Origin: Anaerobacillus alkalidiazotrophicus | Lineage (GTDB): Bacteria; Bacillota; Bacilli; Bacillales_H; Anaerobacillaceae | Reading direction: 5' to 3' | Assembly: GCF_001866055.1 (NCBI RefSeq) | Contig: NZ_MLQS01000024.1 | Location: 34,532 to 98,531 of the forward strand | DNA: 64,000 bases | In this document: positions 33,971 to 43,272 of the stretch, in pieces | How positions within the stretch are numbered: position 1 is the stretch's first letter | How the letters are laid out: each line of letters begins with the position of its first letter | Notes under the pieces: generated by a model | What the model was told of the DNA's origin: nothing | What the model saw: the letters and a program-made list of their open reading frames with translations, nothing else | Database searches by the model: none | Position numbers and translations under genes: made by a program

Positions 33971-35336
33971 TTAAGCTGCTAATGAATTGGTTGTAGATTG
34001 TTTACGTGCTAATCTTAAGCTTGCTAATTTCATGCCGTTATAAACAAGAGTCACTAAGTTCAAATGGATTTTTGCTCGTTTTCCTGTTCGGTACCTTACA
34101 TTATTCAACTGAAAGAATTCTTTTAGGTATCCAATAACTCGTTCAACAGAGCTGCGCTCCTTAAAGCGTTCTTTCCAGGCGATTGAACCACGTGCCGGTG
34201 CACTGTAACGACGTAAATCCGACTCTATTCTGATCTTGTAGACCTTTTGGCATAATGAATCCTTAGCTAGAGGGCAATCTATACACTCTTTCGGACGAGT
34301 ATATTTTAACGTTTGATACTTTTTATCATAGCTATCGTATCGGTAGGAATGCTCTCTTACACAGGTTGGAGCGAAATTCTCATCAAAGCCTATTGGTTCT
34401 GATTCATTCTTTTTGTTGTAAGCAATAATGGAATACCCTTTCATTCGATGAATCTGTTCATAGATGGCATCATAATCATAACCTGCATCCATCATGACAA
34501 AGATTATTCGAAGTTTCGGATAGTATTTCTCTATTCCTTTTAATAAGGGAATTGCTGCTTTTCCATCGTTAAGGTTACCTGAAGAAATCATTGATTGAAG
34601 AATAAATTTAGTTTTGGTTTCAACGGCTAAATGACCTTTATAACCATACCAATACGCATTTTTCCCTTCACTGTTTTTCTTCACACCCCATGTAGGATCG
34701 AGGGGCATTTGATCATGAAGTTCGTCGTAAGATACATCTAGTTGGTCTTCTATTTTCTTTTCAAAAATAGGCAAAGAGGCTTCTTTTGCTTCCTTCTCTT
34801 TTAACCATTGGTCACGTTCTGCTTTTGATTTACGCCCACGTTTCTTTGGTAGAGCTTTTGGTTTCTCTTCTTTTTTTGAAGGTGCTTGATCTTTTGCTTC
34901 AAAATGCCCAGAGTCAATAGCTATATTAGCATCGCCAATAAACTCTTCATTGATTGCATCAAGTATAATCTGAGAGTTTATGTCTTCGAGAACGTTTGTA
35001 TCTTTAATCTTAGTAATCATTCTCGAAAAAGATGCTTTAGAAGGGACTGGATCAGAAACTAGAAATCCACAATCAACCTTAAACTTTAGATCCGTGTTCA
35101 AACGTTCAACTAGGAGTTGGATTTCAGAAATTCTTTCAACAAGTCTTACCACGAGTGCTTGAACCATTGCAGGGTAATTCAACTCGACAGGCCTACCTAA
35201 ATTAGACTTTTTTGCCACAATAGTAAGGATAGGGATTGATATCAATCGCCGAAAAAATCTCATCGTAACGATGGGTAGGTTCTAAATCAAATAAAATTTG
35301 CATGCTAAAAAGGCTCTCTTGTCGTACAATAGACAT
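33971..35336 (-). pseudogene. IS1182-family transposase, frameshifted near the N-terminus
   Basis: The 430-residue frame (33971-35263) carries IS1182/DDE features: NYPAMVQALVVRLVERI, IAIDSGHFEAKDQ (first catalytic Asp), VMMDAGYDYDAIY (second), and a C-terminal SSVERVIGYLKEFF (Glu). The true N-terminus lies in another frame: an ATG at 35336, preceded by GGGAGGAA, reads MSIVRQESLFSMQILFDLEP through EIFSAIDINP, then joins the long frame (ILTIVAKKS) only if one base is removed near 35225. So the gene has a one-base insertion, or uses slippage. CxxC-type Cys (CIDCPLAKDSLC) is present. Element ends were not found with certainty. Confidence 0.88.
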
Positions 35337-35808
35337 AAGGGGCTTCCTCCCATTCGAATTAGTTTGCTAGTCACTTACTTGATTCGACATTTTGGGAGGT
35401 ACTCCTTTTTTCATGCTTTAAAACCCTTGGGCCAGTAAGGATCAGATTTATGAAATTCATTCAATTAAATTTTAATTTTATAAACTTGATAAGGAATACA
35501 AATAATGAATTGATTAGGGTATAGATGAACATGTGCAATAAAAATAAAGTTGTTTAATTTTGCAATGTCAAACCTATATAATATCGTTTAGATTAAGATC
35601 CAACAAAAATAAGTTTTTTAATTTCGATCATAAAAGAAGAGGACCTTAAAAATTGCTAATAAAGTTGATTAAAATTTAACTTTATCCATATAATTCAAGG
35701 CTTACCCTTTTTAAAACAACTTTATTAAAAGTATTAACTTTCATTTTGGAACTTTTATTTTTTTAAAGCGTCTTTATATTTAAAGTTAGTAGAAAGGGAG
35801 TTTTATAA
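35337..35808. other. AT-rich gap without recognised features
   Basis: About 470 bp between the transposase and the secreted protein gene at 35809. I see no reading frame, strong hairpin or repeat-family member. The last 30 bp carry GAAAGGGAG, the ribosome binding site of the next gene. Confidence 0.5.
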
Positions 35809-36312
35809 ATGAAATTAGTATTTAAAATAGGGTTACTTTTATTTCCATTTATATTACCTGCAACAGTTCTAGCCCAAGAGACATCAGCTCAAGGGAGTGA
35901 TCAAGTACCGCCGCCTACCATTGGAGAACCTAAATTAGAAGATCAAGAGAGTATTGAAGGAGAATTTAATGTATTTACACAATCATACTTATTCTTGAAT
36001 AAAGGATATTCTTTTATTTCTAACAATAATAATGGTACGGTAAATGTAAATGGCAGCACTTCTGCTAAGGCAAGTGTGAATACTATTGTGGTACATTTGT
36101 ATCTACAACGGTGGGATGCTATGAATGGAAGGTGGGTAGACGTTATAAATATTGGAGAGTATAAAAATTACTATTCCTCAAGTGTGTCTGGTTCCAGAAA
36201 TGTAATTGCTCCAGGAGGTTATTATTACCGAACAAAAGCAACCCATTGGTTATCTCAAAGTGGAATGATAGAACAATCGCAATCATTTTCATCTTATATT
36301 TTTGTTGAATAA
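35809..36312 (+). CDS. Small secreted protein, DUF6147-like
   Basis: A 167-residue precursor with a Sec signal peptide (KIGLLLFPFILPATVLAQE, cut after VLA). The mature chain contains SYLFLNKGYSFISNNNNGTV and VVHLYLQRWDAMNGRWVDVI, a beta-sandwich pattern I associate with DUF6147 proteins of Bacilli; this name is from memory and moderately sure. AAAGGGAG precedes the ATG. A strong terminator follows. It converges with the anti-sigma gene. Function unknown. Confidence 0.75.
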   Translation: MKLVFKIGLLLFPFILPATVLAQETSAQGSDQVPPPTIGEPKLEDQESIEGEFNVFTQSYLFLNKGYSFISNNNNGTVNVNGSTSAKASVNTIVVHLYLQRWDAMNGRWVDVINIGEYKNYYSSSVSGSRNVIAPGGYYYRTKATHWLSQSGMIEQSQSFSSYIFVE

Positions 36313-36315
36313 AAG

Positions 36316-36350
36316 AAGGAGTGAAGTCTTAATAAGACTTCACTCCTCTG
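36316..36350. terminator. Terminator between the secreted protein and anti-sigma genes
   Basis: AGGAGTGAAGTCTTA and TAAGACTTCACTCCT pair almost completely. It lies between two convergent stops and can serve both. Confidence 0.85.
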
Positions 36351-37106
36351 TTACATTGACTCTGCTATTTTAATCATTTCTTCTCGTAGAAGATTACCCT
36401 CTATTGAGAAAAAGAAATCTTGATTTGTCCAAATTAAGGTATTTTCGTGATTGCTGAGAATGAGCGTTGCAGGATGATTTTTTATCATTACATCTTCTAT
36501 GGTTGTATCTTTTTCCGAAAAGGTAGATCCAAAGCCGAAATTACCACCAGTATATTTTATATTAATTTTAAACTCTATATCATTTAACTGATAATTCAAA
36601 ATGATATCATCACTTTTCTGATCACCAAGCCTCAAAACTGTAACATCTTTTAGAATATAATTTTCCGGTAAATAAGAAGGTATTATTATTTGAAAACTCG
36701 TGACTTCTTTCGCTTCCTCAAGACTTATAGTGTCTATGAATAAGTCTTGATCAATAATCTCATATCCTTCGAACGAAGGAGCATTTAAATCATCATTTGT
36801 ATCTTCTACTTTAATAAACAATTGAACGACAGAATCTTGTATACGATGAAAAAATTCTGTGAAGTTAAAAAATGCTGAACCACTTTTGGGTGCTGCAAAC
36901 GATAGTGTTATTAAAATAAAAGCTGCTGCTGCAATATAAATTAATTTGTTATGATTATTCTTTAATTTTTTCTTCATGTTTCTACGTTGTTGTAATTGTT
37001 CCCATGCTTTTGATGTTGATATTGGTGGTTGTGGTGTATGATCTATCTCTTCTCGTATACTTTCTTGAATTAATTCATCCAAGTCATGTAACTTCTTTCT
37101 TGTCAT
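36351..37106 (-). CDS. Membrane anti-sigma factor-like protein with DUF4367 domain
   Basis: A 251-residue protein. The N-terminal part is cytosolic (LHDLDELIQESIREEIDHTP), a single membrane helix follows (LIYIAAAAFILITLSFA), then an extracytoplasmic domain ending in the DUF4367 pattern (EDVMIKNHPATLILSNHENT, and EEMIKIAESM at the very end). Genes like this next to an ECF sigma factor act as its membrane-bound antagonist. The start overlaps the sigma gene's control region: the stop of the sigma gene is one base upstream and its GGAGGGG is the ribosome binding site here. The released signal is unknown. Confidence 0.85.
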   Translation of the reverse strand: MTRKKLHDLDELIQESIREEIDHTPQPPISTSKAWEQLQQRRNMKKKLKNNHNKLIYIAAAAFILITLSFAAPKSGSAFFNFTEFFHRIQDSVVQLFIKVEDTNDDLNAPSFEGYEIIDQDLFIDTISLEEAKEVTSFQIIIPSYLPENYILKDVTVLRLGDQKSDDIILNYQLNDIEFKINIKYTGGNFGFGSTFSEKDTTIEDVMIKNHPATLILSNHENTLIWTNQDFFFSIEGNLLREEMIKIAESM

Positions 37107-37107
37107 A

Positions 37108-37683
37108 CTATATCCCCTCCTTTATCTCTTCTTTATCTTTTATAGCCTCTTTTAACTTTTTCTTTGCTCGATGAAGCCGTGTTTTAACCGTTCCGATATT
37201 TATATTTAAAGCTTTAGAAATCTCTTGATCTTTTAAGTCATATTCGTATTTTAGTAACAGAACTTCCTGAAACTCCGGCTTTAATAATAAAATTTCCTCT
37301 TGTATAACCTTTTTTAAATGCTTACGTTCTATCACAGTTTCTACATAGGAAGTTTGTTCATTTTTAGAAATCGCTTCATCAATAAAGACGTTTTCAACTG
37401 CAATATCGTTCCATCTTTTTGTTTTTCTCAGGTAATCTTTTGCTTTCCTCGAGCAAATAACTGCAAGCCAGGACTCAAATTTCTCTTCATCCTTAAGAGT
37501 ATGTAATTTTTCAAAAGCTTTCATAAACGTTTCCTGAACAATATCATGAGCGGTATGTCGATCTTTTATTATTGAGTATGCAAGTCTATACAGTCGATGA
37601 TAATTGTTTTTAAATATGATCCGCTCTAAATATTCATTGTTATTTTTCTTTATTCCAAACTTTTCAAAGAGCTTAGTTAACAA
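37108..37683 (-). CDS. ECF-family RNA polymerase sigma factor
   Basis: A 191-residue sigma-70 type protein with region 2 (YRLAYSIIKDRHTAHDIVQE, TFMKAFEKLHTLKDEEKFES) and region 4 (LKDQEISKALNINIGTVKTR, LHRAKKKLKEAI). Short length and the paired membrane protein downstream identify an ECF sigma factor. The start is TTG at 37683 with AAAGGAGAG upstream. It is cotranscribed with the anti-sigma gene (one-base gap). Targets cannot be assigned; the frameshifted DUF4367-like gene at 38223-38811 might be a paralogue of the anti-sigma output domain. Confidence 0.92.
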   Translation of the reverse strand: MLTKLFEKFGIKKNNNEYLERIIFKNNYHRLYRLAYSIIKDRHTAHDIVQETFMKAFEKLHTLKDEEKFESWLAVICSRKAKDYLRKTKRWNDIAVENVFIDEAISKNEQTSYVETVIERKHLKKVIQEEILLLKPEFQEVLLLKYEYDLKDQEISKALNINIGTVKTRLHRAKKKLKEAIKDKEEIKEGI

Positions 37684-37921
37684 AATCTTGTCTCTCCTTT
37701 ACAGAATACCAACTAAATTTAACATAAATTTAGAAAATAGAAATATCATTATAATATACCATAAACTAACAGTTACTATAATTCTATCCTTTATTATTAG
37801 GTACTTCTATATAGTACTAAAGTTTTAATTGTACAATTTTAATTGATGTCATTAATTTTAGTAATTCCCATTAGACTATAATACTGTGATCCCCTTCTTT
37901 TAAGTCGAACATTGTTCCAAA

Positions 37922-37970
37922 TGAAAAGACGACTTATATCCAAATTATTGGATAGTAAAGTCGTCTTTTC
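37922..37970. terminator. Bidirectional hairpin terminator
   Basis: AAAAGACGACTT...TATCCAA pairs with TTGGATA...AAGTCGTCTTTT. A/T flanks on both sides. It may end transcripts from the leftward gene at 38223-38811, about 250 bp away, beyond repeat III-d. Confidence 0.8.
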
Positions 37971-37987
37971 TTACAGTATCAGAATTT

Positions 37988-38109
37988 ATAAATTTCTAAC
38001 TTGAAAACTGTCTAGCTCCAGCGCCTAGCGACTCGAAAGCTTCCTGCACATCGTCTACGATAAGTCGAAAACGAAAGTCTAACGCTTTTCGATTCTCCTA
38101 TATCCTATC
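37988..38109 (-). repeat. Family III structured repeat, inverted (III-d)
   Basis: Read on the minus strand it ends GGCGCTGGAGCTAGACAGTT and TTCAAGTTAGAAATTTATAA, and its inner part matches III-c (ATATAGGAGA, GTTAGACTTTCG, CGACTTATCGTAGACGA). The left end (AAGAAAAGCGCAAG) is not seen, so it is 5'-truncated. Confidence 0.7.
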
Positions 38110-38222
38110 TAGTAAATACTTTTAAACCTCATTGAACGAAAAGAAGTTTATAATTAAGCCGATAATATTTTGTAAATAATCCATACTATAAGATCTCATT
38201 TTAAGCTCTTACCGTTATATAA

Positions 38223-38811
38223 CTAATCTAAAATAGACGAAACTACGCTTCTTAATTCCTCTTTACTTATATTTGTACCGCCAACATTATACATACTCTC
38301 CTCATACATAAAATAATACCTTATTGGAGTATTTTTCAAATCAAAAGATTCAAAATACACAGTTACCCCATTTATTTTACTTTTTTCCCATTCAACTTTC
38401 CAAGGTGGTAACATACTTCCAGGGCTTTGAGTAACATATAAATCAACTAAGACATCCGGATCATTAGAACGGTATCTTGTTTTTACAAAGTCCCCTTCAA
38501 ACGTATCGTTTTCATTCAATCTACCAATTTCTTTTGGGGCATTTTCACTTATTTCATATCCTATTGAGATTACATTATCAATATTTAGCCCATCTGGCAT
38601 TGCAGATACTGAAGGTAAATTTATTTTTACTGGCCTTTTTTCTTTATTTTGATCAGAGGTAACACCACCTACATCTTGATATGTTTTATCCTCGATTGAA
38701 GGTTCAGTTTGATTACTAAAAACATTAGCTTCCGTAAATAAAAGAAAGGCTAGTCCAATCATTCCAACTATCCCCAAAATATTAAATGCTAGATATAACG
38801 CTTTTTTTCAT
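38223..38811 (-). pseudogene. DUF4367-like membrane or secreted protein with a poly-A frameshift at codon 2
   Basis: The ATG at 38811, preceded by GAAGGGATG, is followed by seven A's and reads MKKSVISSI then stop. With six A's the frame becomes MKKALYLAFNILGIVGMIGL and runs without break into the 184-residue open frame starting at 38777, ending near 38223. The body has a signal-anchor start and the C-terminal pattern YYFMYEESMYNVGGTNISKE, then LRSVVSSILD, as in DUF4367 output domains. So the gene is off by one base in this isolate: a mutation, phase variation by slippage, or a sequencing error. Confidence 0.75.
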
Positions 38812-38944
38812 GTATTAACATCCCTTCAAATACTTTTTAAATCTAGGATTTTTATCTATCCCCCTTAAAATTTATTACTACAAAGACAAGACGTTTATAG
38901 ATACGTAACAGTTCCCAAAAATCGCATTTTTTTTACAATTTTCT

Positions 38945-39345
38945 CTCTTTTAAAATGTTTTCTCACGAAGGTTAAGATTCTTAACGTCTTTATTTTGATA
39001 GCCACAGCACGAACACAGTTGACTCGAAGCAAATGTTTTAGATACAACAACTACTTCTTTGCCATACCAATTCGCTTTATATTCAAGCATCGCTCTAAAT
39101 TGTGACCAAGATGCTTCGCTAATCACTTTGGCTAACTTGTGGTTTTTAGCATATTTGACACTTGCAAATCTTCAATGCCGATTACATCGTGGTTTTTGAT
39201 GATTTCAGTCGAAATTTTTTGCAAGTAATCCATTCGTGTATTCGTGATTTTTTCATGGATCTTTGCGACTTTACGCTTTTGCTTTTGATAGTTCTTAGCT
39301 TCATCTAGTTTACATCTTCGTTTTATTGCTAATTCCTGTCTTCTG
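38945..39345 (-). pseudogene. tnpB: Degraded tnpB (IS200/IS605 family) fragment
   Basis: The minus strand encodes KRKVAKIHEKITNTRMDYLQ, then [20 protein letters not shown] (RuvC-like Glu-containing motif), then after a one-base frameshift [20 protein letters not shown] and [20 protein letters not shown] (zinc finger start). These are hallmarks of TnpB. The N-terminus, the second half of the zinc finger and the last Asp motif are missing. Inactive relic. No clear right-end guide sequence was recognised next to it. Confidence 0.85.
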
Positions 39346-39500
39346 TCGGAAAAAGATAAAAATAAAAGTCGGTGATTCCAAAGCGTAGGAAAACTCGACT
39401 TTCTTTATGTCGAAATTTGCTTTTATTTCACGCAAAGATGACACTTATAAGTAGAAGCCTACTCTTTAGGTTATATGTTCAAAGTGTACAAGGACAAAAA

Positions 39501-39535
39501 AGTTTGTACAAAAAAATAAGATCTTTGTACAAACT
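39501..39535. repeat. Perfect 12-bp-arm inverted repeat
   Basis: AGTTTGTACAAA and TTTGTACAAACT around 11 bp. Further GTACAA copies lie just upstream (GTGTACAAGGAC). Possibly an IS200-type end hairpin left by the decayed tnpB element, or an operator. Confidence 0.5.
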
Positions 39536-39621
39536 CAGTTTAATAATAAGTTACAGCATCTACACAAAAAGTTACCTTGCATAAAAACAAACCTATATGT
39601 ATCAAGGGTTCTAATGTAAAA

Positions 39622-40206
39622 TTAAGGTAACTCTGTGTCGCTGTATATCAATTTTAACAAATGTTCATTTAGGTTTTGCAGCATTAAATGTAATTTCTTT
39701 AATTCGTTAATATAATCATAATAAATTTCAGGGTTAGTTTTAAATTTTGTAAATCTATTATCATTTAAATTTCTTTCGGCTTCATAAATTTTTTTAATTT
39801 CCAATTGATATTTGTCCAAAAAATTAATATTATCGTTAGAATTTAGCAACTTATTAATTAAATTTAAAAATTCTATTTTCTCTTGGTATAATAACCCTAA
39901 TTCAATCTCAAAAGTATTATCATATAGCCCAACATTAACTAAATTATTTATTAATAAAAGTGGAATTGCTCTCAGGTTTTGTGTGTTATACAGCTCTATC
40001 ATTCCTTTTACAATATAAATATCGTCAGAATTTTTTACGTTAGAAAGTTTTTGTACAATTTGCCCAAAACTAAATAATGAAATAGAATAAGTATTTCTAA
40101 AAATATCGTTTAATAATGCTTCATTTGAAGTTTCCTCATTAGACTTATAAGAACAGCTAGATAATATCAATAATAATATTATAATTATTATAAACTTGTT
40201 TTTCAT
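39622..40206 (-). CDS. Hypothetical lipoprotein
   Basis: A 194-residue precursor with a lipoprotein signal peptide (IIIIILLLILSSCSYKSNEE, lipobox LSSC). The mature domain is mostly helical and acidic/Asn-rich (NLVNVGLYDNTFEIELGLLY; LLNSNDNINFLDKYQLEIKK). The base composition is very AT-rich even for this window, and Asn/Ile/Lys-rich codon use suggests acquisition. No family recognised. Confidence 0.75.
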   Translation of the reverse strand: MKNKFIIIIILLLILSSCSYKSNEETSNEALLNDIFRNTYSISLFSFGQIVQKLSNVKNSDDIYIVKGMIELYNTQNLRAIPLLLINNLVNVGLYDNTFEIELGLLYQEKIEFLNLINKLLNSNDNINFLDKYQLEIKKIYEAERNLNDNRFTKFKTNPEIYYDYINELKKLHLMLQNLNEHLLKLIYSDTELP

Positions 40207-40239
40207 AGAATAACAAAATCCTTTTTAATTTATTTTTTT

Positions 40240-40271
40240 AAGACAAGCGTTTAATTCTAAACGCTTGTCTT
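40240..40271. terminator. Hairpin terminator
   Basis: AAGACAAGCGTTTA and TAAACGCTTGTCTT form a perfect 14-bp stem with a 4-bp loop and T-rich flank. On the minus strand it follows directly after the peptide-gene relic at 40277-40349. Confidence 0.85.
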
Positions 40272-40276
40272 TATTT

Positions 40277-40349
40277 TCAAAATCTCTCTGCATTATCATC
40301 CCATTTACTCCATGCTTTTTCATGAGTTTGAGTACTAACATTAAAATTA
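40277..40349 (-). pseudogene. C-terminal relic of a small secreted protein
   Basis: A minus-strand frame NNFNVSTQTHEKAWSKWDDN and AERF ends in TGA at 40277, right before a terminator, as a real gene end would. Upstream it meets TAA with no start. Presumably the 3' piece of a gene lost by deletion. Confidence 0.3.
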
Positions 40350-40996
40350 TTTAATTAACAGTTTAAAGATATATTATTCTATTTTAAAATTAAAATAGAA
40401 TAACCCCTCGGGTAAGAATCTAAAAAGTTTAATTAATAACCGGCTTACTAAAATCAGCCAATATTAATTAGGTTATTTTTTTAATTTGATAGAATAAAAA
40501 CATATGGCTAAAATACAAGTTTTGCCAAATAAACTCATAAACTATATATATATGGTTTAGATGTATAAATATCAGAACTACCTAATTATATGAAGCCAAA
40601 AGCTAATTTCTTTTTGCTTATTAAAATATAAGTAAAAAACATACAAAATCTCCCCCCTTTCACCATAAATATTAAATTTAATTTTAGAAAGAATTCTGAG
40701 ACGTCAAATATAAGACGCTTATAAAAAGAATAAGTTCCAGAAATGAAGATACAAATATATGGAATAATCGAAATGAACCGTAAATATAGGTGGAAGTACT
40801 TTAGCAAAAACAAATATTAGTACAATTGTGATTAATTGATATGTTTAGAGGTAGGGTGCTAATAATGGAAAGTGGATAGAATGTTAGGAATTTAGTTCAA
40901 AAGTAGTTTACAAGATTTCTATCATTATTTTATTCCTTAAATTTACTACTAAAAACAATACGTTTATAGATTTGTAACAGTTCCTCAAAAACAACA
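40350..40996. other. AT-rich gap without a supported gene
   Basis: About 650 bp. The only frame of note (40586-40813, 75 codons) has Phe/Ile/Tyr-rich content of random AT-rich DNA and no good start site. A short TTTAGATTTGTAACAGTTCC-like stretch near 40965 recurs near 38890, suggesting a local duplication of under 60 bp. Confidence 0.4.
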
Positions 40997-41042
40997 AAAA
41001 AATGAGAGCCTATTCCTAAACTAGGAAGACCCTCATTTTTGT
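40997..41042 (-). terminator. Terminator of the beta-propeller operon
   Basis: On the minus strand AAAAATGAGGGTCTTCCTAG pairs with a near-complementary half ending in CTCATTTTTT. It lies about 60 bp after the stop at 41099. Confidence 0.8.
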
Positions 41043-41098
41043 TTACAATATTATTAGGGAATAGATTGGATTAATAGTACGAAAAAAATTCTTTGCTA

Positions 41099-42553
41099 TC
41101 ATTCATTAAACCATAAAACTAAATCCTCTATTTCTAAAAATGACCGAAACTTAATGGCTAATTGTGTATCTTCATTTTTTATAATCGGTAATTTATCAAC
41201 GGTCTTATCAAATAATGCTAAAAATTGTGGGTGATGGGAGTCGTTACTAATTACGATCCACTGATCTACTTTCACTTCGTCTCCTTCGTTGTTGGTTAAA
41301 TAAACCATCTCTTCAAATGGAACAGAAGTTAAATCCCCAGAATGAGTCGTCATGTCAATTTTCACTGCAAAATATTGAAATGGATCACTCTCTATATTAC
41401 TAACAACAAAGAGGATATCCTCTTCAGCAAATGGGGATAAAAGTTGAGCTTTCACTTCTACTCCTTCTACATAAACCTCTTTTTCAACTGTATAATTTTC
41501 AAGCCAAGGATTACTCAAATTAATCATATTGTTACTATCAGAGCGTAACTCCATTCCTTTTAAAGTCATTTCATGTGGCTCTTTACCTATCTCTAATTCT
41601 TTTAAGATCTTAAAATCTTTTGTACTGATTACGACGATATTGTTGGCTTCACGATGGGTAACAAATGCTAAGTCTCCACTTGGTGAAAATGAAATATGAT
41701 TAGCATAAGAACCTGTTTCAATTGTCGTCATCAATGAGAATGTCTCTATATCGATGACCGAAACATCATTCGAATGGTTATTCGCTGTCCAAACTTGCTT
41801 TCCATCAGATGAAACAGTAACACCATGTACCCCTTCACCTGCTTCGATTTCGGTAACAACCTCAAACGTTACCATATCAATAACTGTTACACTGTTTGAC
41901 CTCACATTCGCAACAAACGCATAATCTAAGTTTGGACTTAAAGCAACTTCATTTGGGACCTCACCAACAGGAATTGTTGCTAATACTTGGTACGTATAAG
42001 CATCAACCGCACTTACGGAGTTTCCGTTTACATTAGCCACCCAAATTTGTGATCCATTAGCAGAAACACTTACATGAGCAGGCCCATCGTCGGTTGTGAT
42101 CAACGCTGCTTCTTCAAATGTATTCGTATCAATAACCGCAAGTACCCCACCTTCCTCACCTAGACCACCCATTAATGTAACGTATAAATACTTTCCAGAT
42201 GGATGAATATCAATTCCATGAATACCTTCGTCGAATTCAATTTCGTTTATTACTTCTTTCGTTGTCACATCGAGTGCGTGTAAGCTTTTCCCTGAAAAGC
42301 CCGTTCCGTAATAAACGACGGTTTCGTCAGGTGAAATCGCAATCCCGTGTGATAGTTGCTCCACATTTAATTCGATTGAATTTACTGGGGTGTTTTTTTG
42401 TAAATCAATTTCAGATATCGTACCATCGCCTGCATTAGCTACATAAAAAACAGGGGCACTCAGTGACTTGTTATTATTGATAAAAAAGAGTGTGACAACA
42501 CCTATAAATAGGATTGCTACGATTACCATGATTGGACGTTGTTTTTTAAACAA
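41099..42553 (-). CDS. YVTN-repeat beta-propeller protein with C-terminal extension, membrane-anchored
   Basis: A 484-residue extracytoplasmic protein. After a signal anchor (IMVIVAILFIGVVTLFFI) come about seven YVTN-type blades (FYVANAGDGTISEID; WVANVNGNSVSAVD; AFVANVRSNSVTVID; VWTANNHSNDVSVID; AFVTHREANNIVVIS), then a beta-rich extension of about 130 residues with no known match. YVTN propellers resemble NirF and quinohemoprotein folds and bind ligands or partner proteins. The start is TTG at 42553 with AAAGGAG 8 bp before. It lies 19 bp after the gene at 42573-43076, with which it is cotranscribed from repeat site a. A second, separate propeller is at 45866-46987. Confidence 0.85.
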   Translation of the reverse strand: MFKKQRPIMVIVAILFIGVVTLFFINNNKSLSAPVFYVANAGDGTISEIDLQKNTPVNSIELNVEQLSHGIAISPDETVVYYGTGFSGKSLHALDVTTKEVINEIEFDEGIHGIDIHPSGKYLYVTLMGGLGEEGGVLAVIDTNTFEEAALITTDDGPAHVSVSANGSQIWVANVNGNSVSAVDAYTYQVLATIPVGEVPNEVALSPNLDYAFVANVRSNSVTVIDMVTFEVVTEIEAGEGVHGVTVSSDGKQVWTANNHSNDVSVIDIETFSLMTTIETGSYANHISFSPSGDLAFVTHREANNIVVISTKDFKILKELEIGKEPHEMTLKGMELRSDSNNMINLSNPWLENYTVEKEVYVEGVEVKAQLLSPFAEEDILFVVSNIESDPFQYFAVKIDMTTHSGDLTSVPFEEMVYLTNNEGDEVKVDQWIVISNDSHHPQFLALFDKTVDKLPIIKNEDTQLAIKFRSFLEIEDLVLWFNE

Positions 42554-42572
42554 TTTAACTTCTCCTTTCAAA

Positions 42573-43076
42573 TTAAAATATTTTTATAGCATTTGTAATA
42601 AACCGTTCTCTTGTTTCCTCAAATGTCGCTACGAAAATAAAACGGTCGTCATTAACAAAATAGTAATGATCTCTCTCCATTCCAAAAGCATATTGCACAG
42701 GTTTACCACTGACCATCGTTTCACTATGACTAGAATAGATGTCACTTGTCTCTATGATCGTTTTCATATTCTCAAATAAGCTTAAAGGTACTCCATCTTC
42801 GCTTGATTCAGAAATCCAAACAATCGCGTACGCCCCCTGTCGCGTTTGGTATTCTAGTGCATATGCTTCATTTAGCTCAACTTCTTTTTCATGAAGCTGA
42901 TTCATGATTTGCTTGGCCTCTTCCCCTTCTACTTTATTTGTTAAATAATAAGCACCAATATTATCAGGAATATGACCAGCATGGGTTAGACGATCGTCGT
43001 CCATAAAAAAGGAAGAAATAAGCACAACTAAAACAATAAAAACAACAATACTACCAGCTATTACTATTTTTTTCAT
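42573..43076 (-). CDS. Membrane-anchored extracytoplasmic protein of unknown function
   Basis: A 167-residue protein with an N-terminal anchor (VIAGSIVVFIVLVVLISSFF) followed by a domain containing LTHAGHIPDNIGAYYLTNKV and YAIVWISESSEDGVPLSLFE. No Cys. Met/His content is modest. GAGGGG precedes the ATG. First gene of the two-gene operon with the beta-propeller. No family recognised. Confidence 0.78.
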   Translation of the reverse strand: MKKIVIAGSIVVFIVLVVLISSFFMDDDRLTHAGHIPDNIGAYYLTNKVEGEEAKQIMNQLHEKEVELNEAYALEYQTRQGAYAIVWISESSEDGVPLSLFENMKTIIETSDIYSSHSETMVSGKPVQYAFGMERDHYYFVNDDRFIFVATFEETRERFITNAIKIF

Positions 43077-43153
43077 TTGACCCCTCTTTTCAACAGGTTT
43101 TAAGTTTTTTTAGTAGGTTATGAAATTACCTGTAAGGAAACTTTTCATTATTA

Positions 43154-43189
43154 ACAATGCACGAAACTTATGAAGATTCCATAAAGAAA
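43154..43189 (-). promoter_or_regulatory. Regulon promoter, site a (for 43076 and 42553)
   Basis: Minus strand: TTTCTTTATGG (43179-43189), AATCTTCATAA (43168-43178), 8 bp, then CATTGT (43154-43159) as -10-like. A weaker third repeat lies just upstream. Same layout as the sites at 44546, 45573, 48405 and others. Confidence 0.7.
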
Positions 43190-43221
43190 CTATGAAATAT
43201 CTTTAAAAGTCCTTGGCTACA

Positions 43222-43262
43222 AAAAAACTCCCACCCAACAGTACGTTGTGTAGGAGTTTGGA
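43222..43262 (-). terminator. Terminator of the cell-wall-binding lipoprotein gene
   Basis: Minus strand AAACTCCTACACAAC and GTTGGGTGGGAGTTT pair around GTACT, followed by TTTTTTG. Confidence 0.9.
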
Positions 43263-43272
43263 ATCTCATCTT

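Noticed and set aside
40586..40813. 75-codon minus-strand frame (MFLLKYFHLYLRFISII...)
   Set aside because: Composition is that of AT-rich noise, no credible ribosome binding site, no neighbours to support it.
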